Shown in pieces: positions 1 through 6,040 of a stretch of DNA of 9,039 bases; position 1 is the stretch's first letter, and the number at the start of each line of letters is the position of its first letter. The position numbers and the translations under genes are program-made. Location: NCBI GenBank assembly GCA_025924495.1, contig JAICIG010000330.1, positions 1 to 9,039 of the forward strand. Reading direction: 5' to 3'. The notes under the pieces were generated by a model that saw only the letters and a list, made by a program, of their open reading frames with translations, was not told where the DNA came from and did no database searches. The DNA comes from Pirellulales bacterium. GTDB taxonomy: Bacteria; Planctomycetota; Planctomycetia; Pirellulales; JAICIG01.

Positions 1-560
1 TCGTCGATGTCCATCAGCATCGAACCGTTCTCGAACACGTTATAGCTCTCGTACAGACCGACGATCTTGTAAGGCTGGTCTTCGACGACATCGAGCATAT
101 CGCCGACCTTTTTGTGCAGGCTGTCGGCCAACACACGCCCCAAGAGCACCGCTCGTCGGTCGCCCGGTTCGAGCCGACGGCCGTCGACAATGCGGACCTG
201 CTCGAAGTAGGGAGCGTCGAGCGGATAACCTTGGATCGTCACTCCGATGGCATCGTAATCTTCGAACGAAACCACATCGAACAGCACGGGCGTTACGGAT
301 TCGACATTCTCCAGCTTCTGAATCTTGTCACCCAACCGGCGGTCGAGCGAACTGGTCATCCGCTGGGCGACGCCTGACCGCATGACGACCAGGTCGACGG
401 CGTGCTGCTGGTACACTTTCAACAGCGAGCTTTCGAACCCATGCGCGATGCCCACCAGCGTGACCACGGCGGCCACGGCGATGGCGACGCCCGTCACGGT
501 CAGCGCCGAACGAAACGGCCTTCGCAAAGCACTTTTCCAGACGAGGGTCGTAAAACGCAT
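1..560 (-). CDS. ABC transporter permease, MacB/FtsX type (N-terminal part, runs off the left edge)
   Basis: Translating the reverse strand from an ATG at 560 gives 186 uninterrupted codons to the window edge. The protein begins MRFTTLVWKSALRRPFRSAL, a short cytoplasmic basic segment. One hydrophobic helix follows at about residues 18-40 (VTGVAIAVAAVVTLVGIAHGF). Then comes an extracytoplasmic domain with the usual features of the MacB-like periplasmic core: a 'DLVVMRSG' strand, an 'ENVESVTPVL' segment, and 'VLLGRVLADSLHKKVGDMLDV' followed by 'YKIVGLYES'. Such permeases pair with a LolD/MacB-type ATPase in lipoprotein release, peptide export or envelope mechanotransmission. The three C-terminal helices of the family would lie beyond base 1. 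The start is 53 bases after the lipoprotein gene on the same strand, so the two are probably cotranscribed. I see no strong ribosome binding site. The substrate cannot be told from this fragment. The family call is firm. Confidence 0.9.
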   Translation of the reverse strand, partial: MRFTTLVWKSALRRPFRSALTVTGVAIAVAAVVTLVGIAHGFESSLLKVYQQHAVDLVVMRSGVAQRMTSSLDRRLGDKIQKLENVESVTPVLFDVVSFEDYDAIGVTIQGYPLDAPYFEQVRIVDGRRLEPGDRRAVLLGRVLADSLHKKVGDMLDVVEDQPYKIVGLYESYNVFENGSMLMDID

Positions 561-613
561 CGGCGGCGGAGCGAGACTAGCTTTCGGCTGGGGTGCGAAG
601 CGGATAGGAGGGA

Positions 614-1297
614 TTAGCGTTTGCTTTCGCCGACGTATTTCTTCAGTTCGGCGGTCGAATCGAACAGCGTATGATCGTCGAACTGTTTGACCAGGCCGAC
701 GCCCGGCGCCAGCCACTGCTTTTGCGAGATCGAACCAAATTTGCTTTTCATGTCCACCGACAGCGCAATGCAGTTCTTATAGGTCTTGCCCAGGCAGGTC
801 AGATCGCAGCGATCGGTGACTTCGAACTCGAATTTGGAGCTTGGCGTCGAGGCGCTCCACTTCTGCCCCACCTTCAACTCTTTGGGCAGAAACAGCCACT
901 CGCCGTGTTTTTCTTCTCCTTCCAGGATCTGATAGAGTCCTTTGTCGGTCGGCCGAAAATAGACGACGTTCGTCGGATTGACTGGCGCGCCGTAGACCTG
1001 CATCACGACCTTGAAGTAGGTTTTGCCGTCGATCTCGACCCGGCCGTCGACCTTGGTGACGGCGCTGGCCTGCTTCTGCACGCCCAGCGGCAGATCGATG
1101 GTGACGTCATACTCCCAGCGGCTGCGCGTGGACAGGGGCAGATAGTTGACCGGTCGCTTTTCTTCCGTCGCTTTTCCTGCTTGCGTCGCAGGCGAATGCT
1201 GCGACTGCGAGTCTGCCCGGCGGTCCTGGGCTTCGCAGGAGGCGGCCGCCAGAGCCAGTGAAATCAGGGCGAGCGTTGGCAGTTTGTACAGCGTCAT
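614..1297 (-). CDS. Predicted lipoprotein of unknown function, upstream of the ABC permease
   Basis: The 227-residue protein has an N-terminal export signal: a short MTLYK n-region, a hydrophobic stretch at residues 6-19, and a lipobox-like 'AAASC' that would place the lipidated cysteine at residue 21. A polar linker rich in Gln, Ser and Lys follows. The folded part begins at about residue 50 with 'NYLPLSTRSRWEYDV' and is predominantly beta-strand in appearance. It ends with 'KQWLAPGVGLVKQ', a pattern known to me from uncharacterised bacterial surface proteins of the 'YLPL...W.Y' type. Two cysteines in 'RCDLTCLGKTYKNC' plus a third could form a disulfide outside the cytoplasm. A GAAAGG sequence (1306-1311) lies 8 bases before the ATG and supports this start. 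Because the permease gene follows, it may be a partner or cargo of that transporter. This is inference; no function is assigned. Confidence 0.85.
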   Translation of the reverse strand: MTLYKLPTLALISLALAAASCEAQDRRADSQSQHSPATQAGKATEEKRPVNYLPLSTRSRWEYDVTIDLPLGVQKQASAVTKVDGRVEIDGKTYFKVVMQVYGAPVNPTNVVYFRPTDKGLYQILEGEEKHGEWLFLPKELKVGQKWSASTPSSKFEFEVTDRCDLTCLGKTYKNCIALSVDMKSKFGSISQKQWLAPGVGLVKQFDDHTLFDSTAELKKYVGESKR

Positions 1298-1554
1298 AGC
1301 GATTGCCTTTCGCGGGCCAGCCTACTCGCTCGCAGGCCCTTCGGGCAAGGCGAGCTTGGCGGGCGCTATTTCACTTATTGTACCGCTCGGGGCACGCCGG
1401 TGAATTGTGGCCGTGGGTCCGCGGTCCCGCTTGCTCGCTCGGCGACGCCTGTTCAAGCGAAATCGTTTATAGTCCGGGCGGTTATTGAGCTGCCTTTCCG
1501 CCCGGGTAGATTGAATGCATCTATCCCTCGACGGCGAGAAACCCGGCTTGCGCA
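1298..1554. other. Divergent intergenic region between the lipoprotein and LRR genes
   Basis: These 257 bases separate two divergent genes. The left half holds the putative promoter of the lipoprotein gene. The right half contains a TATAGT at 1468-1473 that could be a -10 element for the rightward LRR gene, but no acceptable -35 sits 16-18 bases before it. Open frames here are short, rich in Arg, Ser and Ala, and look non-coding. Confidence 0.5.
1377..1404 (-). promoter_or_regulatory. Putative sigma70-type promoter for the lipoprotein/permease unit
   Basis: On the reverse strand TTCACC (1404-1399) is followed after 16 bases by TACAAT (1382-1377). These match the -35 consensus at 4 of 6 positions and the -10 consensus at 5 of 6. 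Transcription would begin near 1370, leaving a leader of about 70 bases before the ATG at 1297. This is read by eye only, and planctomycete promoters are poorly characterised. Confidence 0.4.
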
Positions 1555-2385
1555 ATGAGACTATTTCTTCGTAACCGCCGGCGTTTTCAGTTCTCGTTGC
1601 GAGCCGTGCTGGCATTTTCAACGATCGCCTGCCTGTGGATGGGTTACCAAGCGAACCGGGCGCACCGACAGCGCCTTGCCGTCAACGTTATTCATGAATC
1701 GGGCGGAATTGCCTTCTACGAATTTGAAGTCACCGATCCATGGCAGAGTCCTATCTATCCGCCACGTGCGTATTCGCGATTGGAAAAATGGCTCGGCCGC
1801 GATTACTTCGAGCGTGTCGTCGAGGTTCGTTATCCGGCGGTCAAGCGCGACGAGTATGGAACTTATCGCGTGATTGGCGAGCCAAACGCTCCAGAAGCGG
1901 CGCGCATCGCAGCTTGTTTGCCTGACCTACCCGATCTGAAGCGTCTTGAATTGCATAGCGACTCGCTGGTTGACGCCAATCTGAAGTCGTTGGCCGCTTT
2001 GAGCGGTCTGGAGTCGCTCGCTCTGAGTGGCGCCAATCTCGGCGATGGCGGAGCCGCCTATATCGCTCACGTTCACGGGCTTAGGTCGCTGTCGTTTCAA
2101 AGCGCCAGCATGATCGGCGAAGCTTTGCGAGCAGGCCAATTGAGCACACATGCCGTCGGCCAGCCGGTGCAGAGTCCCATCAGCGATGCGGGAATCGAGC
2201 GGTTAACCTCGTTCGATCGCCTGGAGCAACTTTCCCTTGGCGGGCGCTCCATTACCGACGCCTCGCTCCCCTTTCTCGCTCGGCTCCGCGGCCTGCAGTC
2301 GTTATCGCTCCAGGACACGGGCGTGACTTGCGAAGGCATGAACAGCCTGCGCCGGCAATTGCCGCGGACTTGGATTTCGTATTAG
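1555..2385 (+). CDS. Membrane-anchored leucine-rich-repeat protein, planctomycete type
   Basis: The 276-residue protein starts with a very basic stretch (RNRRRFQFSLR). One hydrophobic helix follows at about residues 16-31 (AVLAFSTIACLWMGYQ), then 'NRAHRQRLAVNVIHESGGIAFYEF'. This arrangement of FSLR, a helix, a basic turn and a short strand with a Gly-Gly pair recurs at the N-terminus of many planctomycete LRR proteins. The rest carries irregular leucine-rich repeats at about residues 126-150, 151-175, 176-192, 211-221, 222-246 and 247-270, with cores such as 'LKRLELHSDSLVD', 'LESLALSGANLGD' and 'LEQLSLGGRSITD'. The insert at 191-210 interrupts the ladder. The repeat face is probably extracytoplasmic and may bind protein or glycan, but no partner is visible. 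The gene stands alone, diverging from the lipoprotein gene. The ribosome binding site is weak; the start is chosen because the basic/hydrophobic N-terminus begins right after it. Confidence 0.85.
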   Translation: MRLFLRNRRRFQFSLRAVLAFSTIACLWMGYQANRAHRQRLAVNVIHESGGIAFYEFEVTDPWQSPIYPPRAYSRLEKWLGRDYFERVVEVRYPAVKRDEYGTYRVIGEPNAPEAARIAACLPDLPDLKRLELHSDSLVDANLKSLAALSGLESLALSGANLGDGGAAYIAHVHGLRSLSFQSASMIGEALRAGQLSTHAVGQPVQSPISDAGIERLTSFDRLEQLSLGGRSITDASLPFLARLRGLQSLSLQDTGVTCEGMNSLRRQLPRTWISY

Positions 2386-2431
2386 GTGGCGGCTTAGGCT
2401 GATGAATTCTGCCAGCACGCTTCCCGACAAG

Positions 2432-2446
2432 TTCTGTTAGACAGAA
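2432..2446. repeat. Short perfect inverted repeat containing an attC-like GTTRRRY core
   Basis: TTCTGT (2432-2437) and ACAGAA (2441-2446) are perfect inverted copies around the bases TAG. On the reverse strand, 52 bases past the stop of the 100-residue gene, the same bases read GTCTAAC (2442-2436), matching the attC R'' consensus RYYYAAC. TTGTCGGG (2430-2423) follows 5 bases later. There is no T-run, so it does not look like an intrinsic terminator. Confidence 0.4.
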
Positions 2447-2494
2447 GGAATCGGTAATACTTCACTCTGGTTGTGAGACGTTTTGTGTGGATGC

Positions 2495-2797
2495 CTACTT
2501 CCCGCGCTGGCCGTAGAGTATGAATTCTCGCTCCCACGTCGGGCCCGCATACCGCTCAACAGCAATCTGTAAGTCGCGCCAGTCGGAATTGGCCAATTCA
2601 ATCCATTGTCGAATAAGCTCATGCTTGCCGCCTGCAAGCCGAAGAGCTGCAAGCTGGACCCATGGAACCATTTCTTCATCGATGTACGGCGCCGTTCGGC
2701 TAATTGTGTCGAAAACGGCCGCGCGAAGTTCGGGAGGATAGTCGTGGGCCACACGGTTTCTAACGTCGTCTGGGTACGGTTCTCTGCGAAAGCTCAT
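2495..2797 (-). CDS. Small hypothetical protein, 100 residues, possibly cassette-borne
   Basis: I chose the ATG at 2797, giving MSFRREPYPDDVRNRVAHDY and 100 residues. An in-frame ATG at 2827 would add ten low-complexity residues (MATTTTLGIA) encoded within the attC-like and repeat sequence, so I disfavour it. The protein is soluble and largely helical. Its conserved-looking core is 'VQLAALRLAGGKHELIRQWIELANSDWRDLQIAVERY' at about residues 47-83. I recognise this pattern (a 'LKLA.GD...L...V..A..DYRDV' style helix pair) from small uncharacterised bacterial proteins, but know no function for it. No signal peptide or membrane helix is present. It converges on the LRR gene and has no operon partner. 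Composition (balanced Asp, Glu, Arg, Trp, Tyr) is protein-like, whereas the overlapping frames are Ser- or Arg-biased. Confidence 0.7.
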   Translation of the reverse strand: MSFRREPYPDDVRNRVAHDYPPELRAAVFDTISRTAPYIDEEMVPWVQLAALRLAGGKHELIRQWIELANSDWRDLQIAVERYAGPTWEREFILYGQRGK

Positions 2798-2803
2798 CGC
2801 AAT

Positions 2804-2820
2804 ACCTAACGTTGTCGTGG
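2804..2820 (-). other. attC-like half-site immediately upstream of the 100-residue gene
   Basis: On the reverse strand CCACGACAA (2820-2812) is followed by one base and then GTTAGGT (2810-2804), which fits the integron R' core GTTRRRY. The ATG of the downstream gene starts 6 bases later, as in many gene cassettes. The CCACGACAA arm is complementary, apart from one bulged base, to the TTGTCGGG found after the gene. Core motifs of this length occur often by chance, and no complete attC was found. Confidence 0.3.
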
Positions 2821-2822
2821 TC

Positions 2823-2837
2823 GCCATGCCATGCCAT
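2823..2837 (+). repeat. Three tandem copies of GCCAT
   Basis: GCCAT occurs three times in a row. It lies directly upstream, on the opposite strand, of the 100-residue gene and creates alternative in-frame-looking ATGs there. This is a minor slippage-prone repeat. Confidence 0.6.
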
Positions 2838-2842
2838 TAGAC

Positions 2843-2862
2843 TGCCCCGGCCCACCGGGGCA
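2843..2862. repeat. Perfect 8-bp stem-loop, G+C rich
   Basis: TGCCCCGG (2843-2850) and CCGGGGCA (2855-2862) flank a four-base loop CCCA. The stem is stable on either strand, but no T-run follows in either direction, so a standard intrinsic terminator is unlikely. It sits between the leftward 100-residue gene and the rightward small peptide gene, with no gene ending toward it. Confidence 0.6.
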
Positions 2863-2917
2863 ATGATCGCAGCGAAGGACGGTGGACGGCGGCCTGTAGT
2901 TCATTTGGCTTATGGTA

Positions 2918-2929
2918 TGCCGTACGGCA
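2918..2929. repeat. 12-base perfect palindrome TGCCGTACGGCA
   Basis: The sequence is its own reverse complement over 12 bases. It lies 22 bases before the putative -35 of the small peptide gene. It could be a binding site for a dimeric regulator, but a palindrome of this length can also arise by chance. Confidence 0.3.
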
Positions 2930-2950
2930 GCAGCACAAAAGAATCGACCG

Positions 2951-2980
2951 TTGGCGGCCGGCGAGTCGATCTGATAAACT
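2951..2980 (+). promoter_or_regulatory. Putative promoter for the small membrane peptide gene
   Basis: TTGGCG (2951-2956) and TAAACT (2975-2980) are separated by 18 bases and each match the sigma70 consensus at 4 of 6 positions. Shifting the -10 to GATAAA (2973-2978) gives a 16-base spacer. Transcription would begin near 2987, about 43 bases before the ATG at 3030. Read by eye only. Confidence 0.35.
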
Positions 2981-3013
2981 GGCGAACTTTGAAGCAATCA
3001 AAATCCATCTTGC

Positions 3014-3020
3014 AGGGTGA
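3014..3020 (+). promoter_or_regulatory. Ribosome binding site of the 30-residue peptide gene
   Basis: AGGGTGA lies 9 bases before the ATG at 3030. It is the main reason to take so short a frame seriously. Confidence 0.5.
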
Positions 3021-3029
3021 GCTGGTCGC

Positions 3030-3122
3030 ATGTGGTTGGAATCGTTCCTGGCGGTTGCGGTCATTACCGCGTTGATTGTCGTGGGGCTTGCGTTGGTCGG
3101 CTGGCTGGTCCTCAGTGAGTGA
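3030..3122 (+). CDS. 30-residue single-pass membrane peptide
   Basis: This short frame reads MWLESFLAVAVITALIVVGL and ends ALVGWLVLSE before TGA at 3120-3122. Residues 6-28 form one continuous hydrophobic helix with aromatic Trp near both ends (residues 2 and 25) and an acidic residue on each side (Glu4, Glu30). That is the usual look of a real bacterial membrane miniprotein rather than a chance frame. A good Shine-Dalgarno sequence and a plausible promoter precede it. No sequence family is recognisable at this length. The next rightward gene, the amidohydrolase, starts 240 bases later and has its own TATAAT, so the peptide is probably a separate unit. It could be a stand-alone regulator of a membrane complex or a toxin-like peptide. 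Neither is shown by the sequence. Confidence 0.5.
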   Translation: MWLESFLAVAVITALIVVGLALVGWLVLSE

Positions 3123-3292
3123 CAGAGCCTCGCTCGTGTCGGCCGTGAGAGGCGGGCAGCCGAAATTCGACTCCGCCAGTCACGTTCCCGCCTTCAGGCC
3201 CTCGCACCTGCTTGCGGCACACGCCAGCAGCAAGCGATATCGCAGGAACGCTCTCGCGACAACGCGTTGGCGCGGCCAGATCATCGGCCGGC

Positions 3293-3298
3293 TATAAT
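3293..3298 (+). promoter_or_regulatory. Perfect TATAAT -10 element upstream of the amidohydrolase gene
   Basis: A consensus TATAAT lies 64 bases before the ATG at 3363. The best -35 candidate, TTGGCG (3267-3272), is 20 bases away, which is long, so the -35 is uncertain. If this promoter is used, transcription begins near 3305 and translation cannot start at the upstream TTG at 3267. Confidence 0.45.
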
Positions 3299-3347
3299 CG
3301 ATCGTCGTTTGTCGCTCGACATCGATCGCAGCCGCGCGCCAGCCGTC

Positions 3348-3352
3348 GGGAG
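3348..3352 (+). promoter_or_regulatory. Ribosome binding site fixing the amidohydrolase start
   Basis: GGGAG stands 10 bases before the ATG at 3363 and favours this start over the in-frame TTG at 3267. Confidence 0.5.
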
Positions 3353-3362
3353 TCCCCAGCCC

Positions 3363-4415
3363 ATGAATCTGCCGTTTGAAATCACCGATCTCGATCGGCG
3401 GATCTGGCTCGAGGAACTCGCGGAGCTCGTTCCCGCGCAGGTTTACGACGCCCATACGCATATCTACCGCTGGGACTTCTATCAGCATCCGCACAAGGAG
3501 CAGTCGGCCTACAGCTTTGTCGGCAACGACTATCCGGAGGCGAGTCGGGCGATGCTCGATGCTTGCGACGCCGCGTTGTTTCCAGGGCGCACGGTCCATC
3601 GGCTGGCGTTTCCTTTTCCGTTCGCCACGCATACCGATTTTGCCGCGTCGAACGCCTATCTCGCTGACGAGCTGAAAGCCGATCCGCGCTCCGCCGGGCT
3701 ATTGCTCGTCCATCCGGGTATGACGGCGGAAGAAGTCGAACATGATCTCGACCGGCTCGGCTTTCTTGGCTTTAAGCCTTATCGCTTCTATTCCACGACG
3801 GACGACACGGTGAATTGCCGATTGACCGACTTCATGCCGGAGCATTTGATCGAAGTCGCCGATCGTCGCGGCTTGCTCATCATGATGCACCTGGCGAAGC
3901 AGGACGCGATCGCCGATCAGGAGAACCTGGCTGATCTGGAAGATCTGTCGCAGCGTTTTCCGCGCGTCCGCTGGATTCTCGCTCATTGCGCTCGCAGCTA
4001 CTCGAGTTGGGCGATTGACCGCGCCGCTCCGGTGCTGAAGCGACTATCGAACGTATGGTTCGACACGTCGAGCGTGTGCGAGTCCGACGCCTTCGATGCG
4101 CTTTATTCAACCGTCGGAGTCGAGCGCGTGATGTACGGCAGCGACGATGTTCCGGTTGGCGTGATGCGCGGCAAGTACGTTGCGTTCGGATATGCCTGGG
4201 CCTACCTCTCGCCGACCAATCAATCGCTGAACCTGTCGCATTGCGACGGGCGGATGACCTTCACTCGATACGAACAACTGCGCGCCATGCAGCGAGCGGG
4301 CAGACGACTAGGACTGACCTCGGCGCAAAATCAGGCGCTGTTTTTCGATACCGCCAAGAACTTGATTGAAGCGGTGAGACGAGAACAGCTTTCCCGGAAG
4401 GGCCGAGCATGTTGA
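3363..4415 (+). CDS. Metal-dependent hydrolase of the amidohydrolase superfamily (Amidohydro_2-like)
   Basis: The 350-residue cytoplasmic protein has the metal-ligand pattern of the amidohydrolase TIM barrel. 'YDAHTHIY' gives the strand-1 HxH pair (His31, His33), 'GFKPYRFY' holds Lys138, 'MMHLAKQD' holds His176, 'ILAHCARSY' holds His208, and 'MYGSDDVP' holds Asp261. The last segment, 'LFFDTAKNLIEA', is the usual C-terminal 'NA..LF'-like turn. The order and spacing fit enzymes that hydrolyse or decarboxylate small substrates using one or two divalent metals. The C-terminal third (about 270-330) is unusual and may form the substrate lid. The substrate cannot be inferred. The ATG at 3363 is preferred because it has GGGAG and a perfect TATAAT upstream, whereas the upstream TTG at 3267 would add an Arg-rich, unconserved-looking tail. 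The gene overlaps the beta-helix gene by 7 bases. Confidence 0.87.
   Translation: MNLPFEITDLDRRIWLEELAELVPAQVYDAHTHIYRWDFYQHPHKEQSAYSFVGNDYPEASRAMLDACDAALFPGRTVHRLAFPFPFATHTDFAASNAYLADELKADPRSAGLLLVHPGMTAEEVEHDLDRLGFLGFKPYRFYSTTDDTVNCRLTDFMPEHLIEVADRRGLLIMMHLAKQDAIADQENLADLEDLSQRFPRVRWILAHCARSYSSWAIDRAAPVLKRLSNVWFDTSSVCESDAFDALYSTVGVERVMYGSDDVPVGVMRGKYVAFGYAWAYLSPTNQSLNLSHCDGRMTFTRYEQLRAMQRAGRRLGLTSAQNQALFFDTAKNLIEAVRREQLSRKGRAC
4396..4402 (+). promoter_or_regulatory. Ribosome binding site of the beta-helix gene, inside the amidohydrolase gene
   Basis: GGAAGGG lies 6 bases before the ATG at 4409, within the last codons of the amidohydrolase gene. A second site, GAGGAG (4424-4429), lies 9 bases before an in-frame ATG at 4439, so two starts are possible. 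Confidence 0.5.
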
Positions 4416-5881
4416 GCCGAGTCGAGGAGTTGCAGCGCATGGCGGCGATCGTCGTCATTGTTGCCATGTCGACGGTTTGCCCGGCCGCAGACCAAGTCGA
4501 CTCGACGCCGGGGCGCAACCTCTATGTCGATCCGGTCCGAGGCGACGACCGAAATAGCGGCCTGGCCCCGCAACAGCAAGGCGCCGATGGACCCGTCAAA
4601 ACAATCCATCACGCGGTGCGGCGAGCGAAATCCGGCGATACGATCCATCTGGCGCCATCCGATGCTCCGTATCACGATGTTATCGCTTTTCACGATTCGC
4701 ATGGCGAACCGGGACGGCCGATCACTTTCGACGGCCATGACGCGGCGCTCTCCGGCGCCGAACCGCTGAACATCGCCGACTGGCGGGAAGTCTCGCCCGG
4801 ATTATATCGCTGCGACCAACTGATTCCTGCTCGCTTCGTCAATGACGAGGATGCGCTCTCGCGACGCTGGTTTTTCTTGTTCGATGGGCGCATCAACCGG
4901 ATGGGAAGGACGCTGAAAGGAAAGAACGCGCCGTACAAGTCGCCCGCGGAGCTTCAGCCCGGCGAGTGGACTTATCAGAAGTCGGAGAACGCCTTCTATC
5001 TCAAGATCGCTCCGAGTCGGCAGCTAGCCGATTGTCATATCGAATACCCGCTGCGAATGAACGGCGTCAGCACGAGCGGCGATTGTTCCCACCTGGTCGT
5101 GAAGAATCTCGTCGTCAAGCATGTGTTGAATGACGGCTACAATCTGCATGGCAAGTCGCGCGACGTGCGCTTCGAAAACATCGCGGCTTATGAGTGCGGC
5201 GACGACGGCTTTAGCGCCCACGACGACTGCGAGGCGACGGTTGACGGCTTCGTGTCGTCGGGCAATTCGACGGGCATCGCCAATGTCGGCGCCAGCAAGA
5301 CGGCGAACCGTCGCGTCGTCCTCAAGCGAAACGTGGGGACGGATTTGTTACTCCTCGGGTCGGGAATGCACGAATTCAGCGACAGCATCGTGCGCTGCAG
5401 CGCGGCCTACAGCCTGAATGTTTCAAGCGACGGACCACAAGCAACCTGCCTGGTCAGATTTCAAAATGTTCTGATTGCTCGAGCGGGCGATACTAGCCCG
5501 ATCAAATGCTCTACCGGCGCCCAGATCGAGGCACAACGCATAACCATTCTGGGGCTCGACTTGCAGGCGAGCGCGGGAGAAGTCGCATTGTCCCGCTCGG
5601 TTGTCGCCGGCTCACCGCAGCCAGGAATCAGCATTGCTGCCGACGCTCATTGGAAGGCAGAGCATAATCTTTATGATCTGCGGGAATTAGAGCTGGGCGA
5701 TCGCTCGTATGATGCTGCGATGTTCGCGGATTACCAGCGACAGTCGGACCAAGACGCCCACAGTCGCTGGGCTGCCGTCGGAGTGGACCAAGAGGGCAAG
5801 GGCGGTCTCGCATCGAGCCAAGCGGACGTTGGCGTGAACCTGAAAGCCCTGCCGCCAGAAGGGCCAATCGAAGCGCGTTGA
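4409..5881 (+). CDS. Exported right-handed parallel beta-helix protein (DUF1565/pectate-lyase-like fold)
   Basis: The 490-residue protein has a signal peptide: hydrophobic residues 11-23 (MAAIVVIVAMSTV) and a likely cleavage after 'CPAA' near residue 27. The mature start 'NLYVDPVRGDDRNSGLA' (37-53) and 'GPVKTIHHAVRRAKSGDTIHL' (61-81) are the classic cap of bacterial parallel beta-helix proteins, including polysaccharide lyases and glycan-binding proteins. An inserted domain with 'ADWREVSPGLYRC' (around 121-133) precedes the helical ladder at about 218-400, with rungs such as 'HLVVKNLVVKHV' and 'DVRFENIAAYECGDDGFSAHDD'. The GDD and HDD acids are candidate catalytic or Ca-binding residues, but no lyase or GH28 signature is complete. 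The start at 4409 overlaps the amidohydrolase stop (ATGTTGA). The ATG at 4439 gives a cleaner, shorter signal peptide and also has a ribosome binding site. Carbohydrate processing is likely but unproven. Confidence 0.83.
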   Translation: MLSRVEELQRMAAIVVIVAMSTVCPAADQVDSTPGRNLYVDPVRGDDRNSGLAPQQQGADGPVKTIHHAVRRAKSGDTIHLAPSDAPYHDVIAFHDSHGEPGRPITFDGHDAALSGAEPLNIADWREVSPGLYRCDQLIPARFVNDEDALSRRWFFLFDGRINRMGRTLKGKNAPYKSPAELQPGEWTYQKSENAFYLKIAPSRQLADCHIEYPLRMNGVSTSGDCSHLVVKNLVVKHVLNDGYNLHGKSRDVRFENIAAYECGDDGFSAHDDCEATVDGFVSSGNSTGIANVGASKTANRRVVLKRNVGTDLLLLGSGMHEFSDSIVRCSAAYSLNVSSDGPQATCLVRFQNVLIARAGDTSPIKCSTGAQIEAQRITILGLDLQASAGEVALSRSVVAGSPQPGISIAADAHWKAEHNLYDLRELELGDRSYDAAMFADYQRQSDQDAHSRWAAVGVDQEGKGGLASSQADVGVNLKALPPEGPIEAR

Positions 5882-6040
5882 TGGCAGAGCAGGCGTCCTT
5901 TCGGGGTGGCAAGCATTCCCTCGACGTTTTGCCTGCCCAAGAGCGGGCTGCGCTTGCGCGCGGGGTTGGCATGCAGCTTGCTCTAGTTCATGCACTGGCG
6001 TTCTCGATTCTATGCCAATTCTTTGTTGGGAGGCGTTCTC
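5882..6040. other. Intergenic stretch after the beta-helix gene
   Basis: These 159 bases hold no convincing gene, terminator or promoter. An ATG at 5881 overlaps the beta-helix stop by one base and opens a frame to 6144, but its product is rich in Arg, Ser and His and runs through the real small membrane protein gene. Confidence 0.5.
6028..6033 (+). promoter_or_regulatory. Ribosome binding site fixing the start of the 94-residue membrane protein
   Basis: GGGAGG lies 7 bases before the ATG at 6041. It decides this start over the longer in-frame ATG at 5990. Confidence 0.6.

Noticed and set aside
671..1261. Forward frame of 196 residues opposite the lipoprotein gene
   Set aside because: It is antisense to a gene with a clear signal peptide and lipobox. 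Its product is rich in Arg, Asp and Leu in the pattern typical of an opposite-strand shadow.
2437..2754. Reverse-strand frame of 105 residues overlapping the 100-residue gene
   Set aside because: It is offset from the 2495-2797 frame, is rich in Ser, Arg and His, and lacks a ribosome binding site. The other frame has a more protein-like composition and a recognisable helix pattern.
3180..3632. Reverse-strand frame of 150 residues opposite the start of the amidohydrolase gene
   Set aside because: It overlaps the conserved HxH region of the amidohydrolase on the other strand and shows no motif of its own.
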